Below, piece by piece: positions 1 through 4,768 of a DNA stretch of 6,565 nt. Source of the stretch: Clostridia bacterium (GTDB taxonomy: Bacteria; Bacillota; Clostridia; Caldicoprobacterales; Caldicoprobacteraceae); assembly GCA_017577715.1 (NCBI GenBank), contig PKRC01000031.1:1-6565 (forward strand), in the 5' to 3' direction. The notes below the pieces were generated by a model. The model had not been told where the DNA came from and searched no databases. It was given only the letters and a program-made list of their open reading frames with translations. The translations under genes were made by a program, and so were the position numbers. Each line of letters starts with the position of its first letter. Position 1 is the first letter of the stretch.

Positions 1-227
1 GCCAGCAGCATTCCTCCGCCAAGATGTCCGCTGGAACCGGTGCCGGGTATCGAGAAATTGATCATCTGTGCCGCAAAGACAAACGCACCCATAACTCCCA
101 TCAGAGGAATTTTGCTCTCATCCATATCATTTTGAACCTTTTTAGCGGAATAAGCCGCAATTCCAGCAGTAGCTGCCAGCATGGTTCCACCAACGGCCGG
201 TGAAATCAAGGCATCGGCCATATGCAT
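1..227 (-). CDS. cbiM: CbiM/NikM-like energy-coupling factor transporter S component (Co2+/Ni2+ uptake), 3' part outside window
   Basis: Membrane substrate-binding subunit of an ECF-type Co(II)/Ni(II) importer; in this family it works with small CbiN/NikN-type, CbiQ-type and CbiO ATPase subunits. I read the first 75 codons. The protein begins M-H-M-A-D-A-L-I-S-P; His2 right after the initiator Met is the family hallmark, because the free N-terminus, His2 and a later His bind the metal. That later His is visible as H68 in the motif GTGSSGHLGGG, preceded by QMINFSIPG. Two hydrophobic stretches lie at about residues 11-27 and 42-58. The start at 227 is fixed by the need for His2 and by AAGGAG at 241-236, 8 nt upstream; the in-frame ATG at 221 would delete His2. 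The gene continues past the left edge, so the metal (Co or Ni) and the partner genes cannot be determined. Expression is probably controlled by the attenuator-like leader just upstream. Confidence 0.9.
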   Translation of the reverse strand, partial: MHMADALISPAVGGTMLAATAGIAAYSAKKVQNDMDESKIPLMGVMGAFVFAAQMINFSIPGTGSSGHLGGGMLL

Positions 228-235
228 AGCACCAA

Positions 236-241
236 CTCCTT
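236..241 (-). promoter_or_regulatory. Shine-Dalgarno site of cbiM
   Basis: AAGGAG, 8 nt upstream of the ATG at 227. It directly abuts the T-run of the putative terminator (242-249), so it is reached only if transcription reads through that terminator. Confidence 0.85.
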
Positions 242-302
242 AAAAAAAATAAAATAACCCATAAAAGGCAATACTCAACATCTCTATAACCCTTCATGGG
301 TT
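242..302 (-). terminator. Intrinsic terminator/attenuator in the cbiM leader
   Basis: On the minus strand AACCCATGAAGGGT (302-289) can pair with GCCTTTTATGGGTT (269-256) over 14 contiguous positions, three of them G-U wobbles, with a 19-nt loop. ATTTTATTTTTTTT follows immediately (255-242) and then the cbiM ribosome binding site. This is the shape of a Rho-independent terminator placed upstream of a gene, so it would act as an attenuator. The 5' arm is the same segment that forms local hairpin 3 (288-302), so the two folds are mutually exclusive. Seen in the sequence: pairing and T-tract. Inferred: regulation. Confidence 0.7.
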
Positions 303-366
303 TCCCTTCATGGGCTCAATTTAAACAAAATTTTTGATATGCCTCTCTGAAACCTTCATGGTTTCA
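288..366 (-). ncRNA. Candidate cis-regulatory leader with three AUGAA-loop hairpins
   Basis: Three short inverted repeats share the core CC-ATGAA-GG on the minus strand. Copy 1 (366-348) is TGAAACC-ATGAA-GGTTTCA with a 7-bp stem; copy 2 (314-304) is CCC-ATGAA-GGG; copy 3 (302-288) is AACCC-ATGAA-GGGTT with a 5-bp stem. Copies 2 and 3 are separated by one base. Copies 1 and 2 also share the upstream flank TTTAAA(A)TTGA. Each copy is partly complementary to the terminator arm at 269-256, but only copy 3 gives the full 14-position pairing. The array could be a metal-responsive riboswitch, the target of an RNA-binding antiterminator, or DNA operators, since the dyads also exist in duplex form. 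I see no B12 box and do not recognise the four-way-junction NiCo (czcD) riboswitch. Confidence 0.5.
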
Positions 367-379
367 ATTTTAAATAAAA

Positions 380-407
380 CTTATCATAACTTACCACATG
401 CTGTCAA
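380..407 (-). promoter_or_regulatory. SigA-type promoter for cbiM
   Basis: A perfect -35 TTGACA (407-402) is followed after 16 nt by GATAAG (385-380), a 4/6 match to TATAAT. The start site would fall near 373, so the transcript would begin just before the first AUGAA hairpin and carry a leader of about 145 nt. The -10 is weak, so the assignment rests on the -35 and on position. Confidence 0.5.
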
Positions 408-501
408 GGCCCCACTTTAACTATTTTAATCCAGATTTGATTTAGTCTTCAATTGTCCAGCGGCTTCTTGCATTATCTTCATACAGAAGGTTATATACAC
501 C

Positions 502-650
502 CTAATCTTGATTTATGTAGGCATTCATGACTGGCCAGGCAGCATCTGCGCATAAAAACGGTGTCCACCCTCTCCAATGACAAGCTTGCGATGATTCTCT
601 CCACCATCAGCCTTAAACATTGATTTGACAAGCTCAAACCTCTTTTGCAT
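502..650 (-). pseudogene. C-terminal remnant of an alpha/beta hydrolase, truncated and frameshifted
   Basis: Reading from 650, the open frame gives about 33 protein-like residues, including KADGGENHRKLV and GEGGHRFY, then runs into MLPGQS and a stop at 527-525. Moving frame after HRFY gives instead ADAAWPVMNAYINQD and a TAG at 504-502. This joins as GGHRFYADAAWPVM, which resembles the C-terminal region of dienelactone-hydrolase/esterase-like alpha/beta hydrolases, where the His of GGH would be the catalytic triad base. The shift is explained by an extra GC in TATGCGCAGAT (around 548-551). No ribosome binding site precedes the ATG at 650 and an in-frame TAA lies two codons upstream, so most of the gene is missing. 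The family call is from memory and tentative; the broken-gene reading is stronger. Confidence 0.55.
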
Positions 651-697
651 AGACAATTACCAGGTTTTTCTTTTATAATTCATTAACCACAATTAGC

Positions 698-760
698 AAT
701 GTGAACTATCACCTACCTATGGAGGTGGTGGCTTCCTGTACCATCGACCAGACTTGCTAC
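698..760 (-). mobile_element. Probable right-end relic of an IS200/IS605-type (tnpB) element
   Basis: The plus strand carries TGTGAACTATCACC and then a hairpin at 708-729: ATCACCT, bulged A, CC-TAT-GG, AGGTGGT (9 bp, one wobble), followed by GGCTTCCTGT. A GTGAACTAYC hairpin followed by GGCTTCYTG is what I remember at the 3' end of tnpB/IS1341-like elements in Clostridia. On the minus strand a short frame ends QEATTSIGR plus TGA (711-709), like the C-terminal tail of some TnpB proteins. No TnpB body or TnpA is present, so this would be a solo end. It sits between the ribonuclease gene and the 5'-truncated hydrolase stub, which fits an insertion or deletion event. The attribution rests on memory of similar ends and is not proven. 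Confidence 0.4.
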
Positions 761-779
761 AGAAAAAACTTCTTTTTCT
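761..779 (-). terminator. Weak terminator-like hairpin after the beta-CASP gene
   Basis: AGAAAAA-GAAGT-TTTTTCT lies 5 nt after the stop codon at 784. The 7-bp stem has only one G-C pair and the T-run is inside the stem, so it is a poor intrinsic terminator. It is the only candidate between this gene and the relics downstream. Confidence 0.25.
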
Positions 780-783
780 CGCC

Positions 784-2457
784 CTACCTTCCACTCAATA
801 TGGTAAGGTCCATGACTTTGCTTTCTATCTCCAGTAAACTGTTGTTGATCTTTCTGTACTTTTCCATATCCACGTTATCGCTGTTTAGATACTCTTCGAT
901 GAGCTTTAAGGCATTTTCAATCAGGTGCCTTATATTCACAATCTCATTCTTCAGCTTTTCTATATATACTCTTTCAACCTGTCCTGAAACCTCTAACTCT
1001 TCTCTACCCGCAACATCTATCTCTTTCACCTCGGCCTTGCCTCTTACTTCGTAGGCCGTATTGTAAGCCGGAATTAGGCATTCGATTCCTAAAATATCAT
1101 TTATCTCTTTTGCAAGCCCTTCCTTGGCTTCAGACTCCCCGTGTACTAAAAACACCTTTTTGGGTTTCTCGCTAAAATTTTTGAGCCAGTTTATCAACCC
1201 TTTTTTATCGGCGTGGCTAGAAAAACCTTCCACATCATATATCTCAGCGTTTACACGAATATCCTCTCCCAGTATCTTGACCTCTTTGGCGCCATCCAAA
1301 ATTCTCCTTCCAAGGGTACCCTCAGCCTGATATCCAACAAATACCACGCTGCACTCCTTTTTCCACAGATTATGTTTCAGATGGTGTTTAATTCGTCCTG
1401 CCTCACACATGCCGCTGGACGAGATGATTATCTTGGGTTCATTGGAGAAATTGAGCATTTTAGATTCCTCAACGCTTTGAATAAAATGGAGATTTTCAAA
1501 ATACAGCGGATTATCTCCCTTCATCAGATAATCCCTTGCTTCCTCGTCAAACACATGGGCATTGCGAGCGAATACTTCGGTCGCCTTTATGGCAAGTGGG
1601 CTGTCTACATATACTGGTATTTTCCTCAATCTATTTTCCCTTTCCCCCGCTTCACTCAATTTTTTGTCATAATACTTGTTCAGGTGATATATTATCTCCT
1701 GGGTTCTGCCCACCGCAAAAGAGGGTATGATGACACTGCCTCCCCTCTCAGCAGTTTTCAGTATTATGTCGATCAGCTGCTGTTCCGCTTGCTCAACGTC
1801 CTTGTGTTCTCTGTCCCCATACGTTGACTCCATTATAACATAATCTGCGCTATCGATCGCTGCCGGGTCCTTCAGCAAAGGCTTTTCCTTCATGCCCAGG
1901 TCTCCTGAGTAGACAATCTTGATCACCTCATTCTCATCTTTAAACCACATCTCGATTATGGAAGAACCCAGTATATGCCCGGCATCGCTGAACCTCACTG
2001 TCAAATCGTCATCCACCTTAACGATCTGGCCATACAGTACCGGCTTAAAAAATCTCAGGCTGTCGTGTACATCGGCTTGGGTATAAAGCGGGTCAACCAG
2101 CGGCTTGCCCGAACGCTTTGCTTTCCTGTTTTTCCATTCCGCCTCGGCTTCCTGAATGTGTGCACTGTCAAGCAACATAACCTCGCACAAATCATAGGTG
2201 GGCTTTGAACAATATATGGTTCCCTTAAAGCCCTTCTTGACCAGCAAGGGAATTCTTCCGCTGTGGTCTATATGGCTGTGGCTTAAAAATAAATAGTCGA
2301 TGTCAGCCGGATTGAACTCAAATTCCGCATAGTTCAGCTCCTCATCCTTCCCCTGATACAGGCCACAGTCAAGCAGTATAAGCTTATCATTAAACTCGAT
2401 TACATGGCATGACCCCGTTACCCCATCTACCGCGCCTAAAAACCTTATTTTTATCAT
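784..2457 (-). CDS. Beta-CASP metallo-beta-lactamase-fold ribonuclease (CPSF73/YSH1-like)
   Basis: Zinc-dependent cytoplasmic RNase of the bacterial YSH1-like group (COG1236 type; Thermus TTHA0252 is a characterised relative); expected role is endonucleolytic RNA processing or decay. All motifs are present: SHSHIDHSG (H60, H62, D64, H65), AGHILGS (H161), SGDLG (D186), then the beta-CASP motifs A in MESTYGDREH (E210), B in GFSSHAD (H415) and C in FLVHGES (H439). The conserved SSSGMCEAGRIKHHL is at 347-361. The catalytic core ends near residue 475; 480-557 is a charged, probably coiled-coil tail that makes the protein (557 aa) longer than the roughly 430-aa minimal enzymes. The start MIKIRFLGA-VTGS matches the family N-terminus, and a TAG lies directly upstream, so no longer form exists. 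It has no ribosome binding site at normal distance; AAAGGAGGAG is about 50 nt upstream, beyond a hairpin. Confidence 0.93.
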   Translation of the reverse strand: MIKIRFLGAVDGVTGSCHVIEFNDKLILLDCGLYQGKDEELNYAEFEFNPADIDYLFLSHSHIDHSGRIPLLVKKGFKGTIYCSKPTYDLCEVMLLDSAHIQEAEAEWKNRKAKRSGKPLVDPLYTQADVHDSLRFFKPVLYGQIVKVDDDLTVRFSDAGHILGSSIIEMWFKDENEVIKIVYSGDLGMKEKPLLKDPAAIDSADYVIMESTYGDREHKDVEQAEQQLIDIILKTAERGGSVIIPSFAVGRTQEIIYHLNKYYDKKLSEAGERENRLRKIPVYVDSPLAIKATEVFARNAHVFDEEARDYLMKGDNPLYFENLHFIQSVEESKMLNFSNEPKIIISSSGMCEAGRIKHHLKHNLWKKECSVVFVGYQAEGTLGRRILDGAKEVKILGEDIRVNAEIYDVEGFSSHADKKGLINWLKNFSEKPKKVFLVHGESEAKEGLAKEINDILGIECLIPAYNTAYEVRGKAEVKEIDVAGREELEVSGQVERVYIEKLKNEIVNIRHLIENALKLIEEYLNSDNVDMEKYRKINNSLLEIESKVMDLTILSGR

Positions 2458-2472
2458 CTAATTATACAGTAA

Positions 2473-2505
2473 CGCAGAAGACCCCTTAAAACAGAGCCTT
2501 CTGCG
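2473..2505 (-). promoter_or_regulatory. 12-bp hairpin in the 5' UTR of the ribonuclease gene
   Basis: As minus-strand RNA, CGCAGAAG-GCUC, a 9-nt loop, then GGGU-CUUCUGCG forms an 8-bp perfect outer stem plus 4 inner pairs, two of them G-U. The wobble pairs would be A-C mismatches on the other strand, so the fold favours minus-strand RNA. No U-run follows, so it is not a terminator. It separates a strong Shine-Dalgarno (2518-2509) from the ATG at 2457 and may control translation. Confidence 0.55.
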
Positions 2506-2508
2506 CCA

Positions 2509-2518
2509 CTCCTCCTTT
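2509..2518 (-). promoter_or_regulatory. Displaced Shine-Dalgarno sequence AAAGGAGGAG
   Basis: This is a near-perfect anti-16S match with no proper start codon at normal spacing. The next codon-like GTG is only 1-2 nt away and opens a 7-codon frame (MAQKALF). The ribonuclease ATG lies about 50 nt downstream. If the 33-nt hairpin at 2505-2473 is folded, the effective spacing falls to about 18-20 nt. Confidence 0.5.
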
Positions 2519-2587
2519 CTTGCAAAATTTTAGCTTGTCATAAAATCCAAAGGGCTCATTTTACAAATCTCGTCCTTCTACTGCATC

Positions 2588-2628
2588 TATCTCTCACAAA
2601 GTATCTTTTATATCTCTCAAAGCATCTT
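2588..2628 (-). repeat. Imperfect tandem repeat in the leader of the ribonuclease gene
   Basis: On the minus strand AAGATGCTTTGAGAGATA (2628-2611) is followed by AAGATACTTTGTGAGAGATA (2607-2588). The two units differ by one substitution and a 2-nt insertion. They could be a pair of binding sites or simple slippage; no function can be assigned. Confidence 0.45.
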
Positions 2629-2709
2629 GAAACACTTACTTCAAAGCCAATAATACTTTACAAGCATTTACATTTCATAGCTAATCGCAGGTCCCCTACC
2701 ATATTGTAT

Positions 2710-2734
2710 ATTCGATAAAAACTCGAAAATTCCT
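2710..2734 (-). promoter_or_regulatory. SigH-type promoter upstream of the ribonuclease gene
   Basis: AGGAATT (2734-2728), a 14-nt spacer and GAAT (2713-2710) match the Bacillus SigH pattern, with the same spacing that I recall for the spoVG promoter (AGGATTT, 14 nt, GAAT). Transcription would start near 2703, giving a leader of about 245 nt before the ATG at 2457. The spacer includes the dyad TTCGA-7 nt-TCGAA (2727-2711). If real, it places the beta-CASP enzyme under stationary-phase or early sporulation control. The gene may also receive read-through from the pump operon, since no strong terminator lies between. Confidence 0.5.
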
Positions 2735-2752
2735 TCAAAGATGGTAAATTTT

Positions 2753-4726
2753 CTATAGACCGAGCAAATCGAGCAAGCGTTCCCATAAATTCATCTTGGG
2801 CTGGATATCCTGAACATCTTGCGCTTCTTTTGCCTCCTCTTCATACGCTATTTCTCTGGTTCTCATGATAAACTGGACGCTGCTGTTCTTGTTTCTTTCG
2901 TTATCCATAAAGGACCTGTAGCCGTCAGCCAGCTCCTCCATTCGCTGTTTCAATGCCTTGGCAAAGCGCATGTCGTCAATTGCTTGTATAATCCCCTCTT
3001 CCATTTCGGAAAGGCCCTGCGAATCCATCGCACTTAAGCCCTCATCCATCTTTTCCAAAACCTTGACCAAAGAATCCATTCCCGTGAACATCCTGGTTAA
3101 ATTTCCGCTCAAGGCATCCAAGCCATCAGCAACGTCCCCCACTCCCTCAACATACTTTACAAGACCTTGCCTGTAAGCCGTTTGCCCTTTTTGGTATTCT
3201 TCCATTCCATCAAGGGTAGCCTTAGCACCAGATGCCAAACTGGCAATTGAATCGTTTATGGCCTGAATTCCAGGAATGAACTGGCTGTCCAACCCTTCTT
3301 TTAATTTATCTACCGCTTCTTTCACCCCATTTATTGCCCCTAAAAGCTGCGCGCCACTGTTTATAATGCTTTCTGGGCCACCCATACTCTCTATAAGCCT
3401 GTTTTGCTTAATGACCATCTGTCCCAGTTTATACAAATCAGAACCTTCAGGCTGTTCCTGCACCAGCTTTTGGGCTATAGTCAACATTTCCTCGTTTATA
3501 TTTACAAGCTGTAACAGTCCAGGCGCCATGTTCTGTGCCCAACCATTGGCAGCATCCTGTAGCTGGCTGGCAGCCTGCGCCAGAGAATTTACAGCAGAAG
3601 ACACTTCCCCCGCAGAACCGGCCAATCTATTCATCCCGGCAGCCACTTCATTTAAACCCTCGGCCAGCTTTGTCACCCCATCCTTTAACTCATTAAAGCC
3701 CTGAACGCTGACATCAAAGCCTGCTATCAACTCATCTGAGCTTTCATCTAATTCATCGCTTCCTGCAACAAGAGCAGAAATCCCTCGCTCAAGCGCCTGT
3801 TTGCCCTCAGCCATCTGCTTGCCGCCGCTCGCCAGAGGCTGCGTAGCAGCGCCAAACTGCTTCAATCCATCGCGGATCTCCCGCACGCCATCCAGCATTT
3901 TCTTCAGTTCATCTTCCATGTCGACATCCGGCACAGGCGGCACTTGCGGAATAACCGTAAACGTTAAGGGCTTAAGCTCTATGTTGCTGCCCCTCATCTC
4001 AAAGGTCACTTTGGCATCAGGGTACGGAAACGTGGCAAAGCTCAAGTTCATGGTCCTACCGGTTACAACCTTCACTGCCTCGTCGGCTTTTACATCAGAA
4101 AATATGTTGAGGTCAACGGGATAAGACACCTGTACCAGGAAAGGTACATAGTGCTCATACTCTTTAGATATGCTGCCCTTTTCATAGCTCTCATAGGTTA
4201 TGGGCTGTGTCACCTTCAGCTTGTTTTTAATTCCTATCTCAATCCTCAAATTGCCGCTCTTGCCCACCAGGCTCTGTGCATCAACCTCTCTACCGTCCAA
4301 GAAATACCTTATTGATACTTCAATGGGCAGTTCCTTATCGGTTATCCCCTCATAATATATGTCGCCTTTTTTCAGCAACTGACCATCCCATACTATCTGC
4401 CCGTCCTGAACCTTCGGTTCAGCTGAAGTTTCCATGTTTCTGACCGAGCTATACTGGCCATAATCCCGTATCTCTTTTATCTCTCCTTTCCCATAAATGC
4501 GGTTGACAACCCTTTGCTCCAGCACCTTACCGTCATGGTCCAAAATCACGTAAACAGTCTCATCTTTAGAAACAAAGCCTGAACCATCATCCGCATTTTT
4601 GTCAGATGGTTGGGCCAATGCTACTTTTAAACCTCTATAAGCATAGGTCGTACCCATTGGCATCAATACGAAGCAAAGTACAACCGAAAACAGCAGTGCT
4701 CTTGATAACATCTTCTTCATGTTCAT
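2753..4726 (-). CDS. Secreted Leu-x-x-Gly heptad-repeat protein (YhgE/Pip-like rod), partner of the RND exporter
   Basis: A 657-aa exported protein. A Sec signal peptide is clear: MNMKKMLSR, hydrophobic residues 10-24, likely cleavage after TYA (about 29). Residues 50-265 look beta-rich (for example VYVILDHDGKVLEQRVV and LTFTVIPQVPPVPDVD). Residues 270-560 are helical with many x-x-x-Leu-x-x-Gly heptads (LKDG, LAEG, LAGS, LKEG, LASG, YVEG, VADG), the signature of the YhgE/Pip repeat. The end is charged (EEEAKEAQ), then a short amphipathic LWERLLDLLGL with no transmembrane helix, so the protein is probably secreted or loosely held at the membrane. It starts 42 nt after the exporter with AAGGGGTGAG 8-10 nt before the ATG at 4726; a second ATG at 4720 is possible. 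Firmicutes MMPL proteins such as YdgH carry similar repeats inside a loop, so this may be the same module as a separate chain. Its substrate is unknown. Confidence 0.8.
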   Translation of the reverse strand: MNMKKMLSRALLFSVVLCFVLMPMGTTYAYRGLKVALAQPSDKNADDGSGFVSKDETVYVILDHDGKVLEQRVVNRIYGKGEIKEIRDYGQYSSVRNMETSAEPKVQDGQIVWDGQLLKKGDIYYEGITDKELPIEVSIRYFLDGREVDAQSLVGKSGNLRIEIGIKNKLKVTQPITYESYEKGSISKEYEHYVPFLVQVSYPVDLNIFSDVKADEAVKVVTGRTMNLSFATFPYPDAKVTFEMRGSNIELKPLTFTVIPQVPPVPDVDMEDELKKMLDGVREIRDGLKQFGAATQPLASGGKQMAEGKQALERGISALVAGSDELDESSDELIAGFDVSVQGFNELKDGVTKLAEGLNEVAAGMNRLAGSAGEVSSAVNSLAQAASQLQDAANGWAQNMAPGLLQLVNINEEMLTIAQKLVQEQPEGSDLYKLGQMVIKQNRLIESMGGPESIINSGAQLLGAINGVKEAVDKLKEGLDSQFIPGIQAINDSIASLASGAKATLDGMEEYQKGQTAYRQGLVKYVEGVGDVADGLDALSGNLTRMFTGMDSLVKVLEKMDEGLSAMDSQGLSEMEEGIIQAIDDMRFAKALKQRMEELADGYRSFMDNERNKNSSVQFIMRTREIAYEEEAKEAQDVQDIQPKMNLWERLLDLLGL

Positions 4727-4768
4727 AAATACTCACCCCTTACACGTTTGTTTACATACCCTTAAAAC

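Noticed and set aside
289..350. Short ORFs starting at the ATG of the AUGAA hairpin loops
   Set aside because: ATG-AAG-G recurs because of the repeat itself; none has a ribosome binding site, and the longest overlaps cbiM out of frame.
288..380. CRISPR array (GTTTCAAT-like ends and repeated TTCATGG)
   Set aside because: The repeated core is only about 10-17 bp, spacing is irregular (1 and about 33 nt), and no spacer-repeat periodicity or cas gene is visible.
228..500. Cobalamin riboswitch upstream of cbiM
   Set aside because: I looked for the B12 box and the GCCACTG core on the minus strand and found neither.
701..1054. Plus-strand open frame of 117 codons
   Set aside because: It lies antisense to the tail of the beta-CASP gene, is Ser/Phe/Leu-rich in the way of reverse-strand shadows, and its start falls in the transposon-like end. 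No ribosome binding site fits.
1213..1827. Plus-strand open frame of 204 codons
   Set aside because: Entirely antisense to the conserved ribonuclease core; no recognisable protein features.
2482..2508. Leader peptide GTG GCG CAG ... TAA (7 codons) after AAAGGAGGAG
   Set aside because: The spacing from Shine-Dalgarno to GTG is only 1-2 nt, and the codons coincide with the hairpin stem, which explains their sequence better.
2725..2753. GAAAATT...AATTTTC hairpin as terminator of the heptad-protein gene
   Set aside because: The stem is almost all A-T with a 15-nt loop, and it overlaps the -35 region of the SigH-like promoter; too weak to call.
3276..4124. Long plus-strand frames inside the heptad-repeat gene
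   Set aside because: Shadows produced by the regular codon pattern of the repeat on the other strand.
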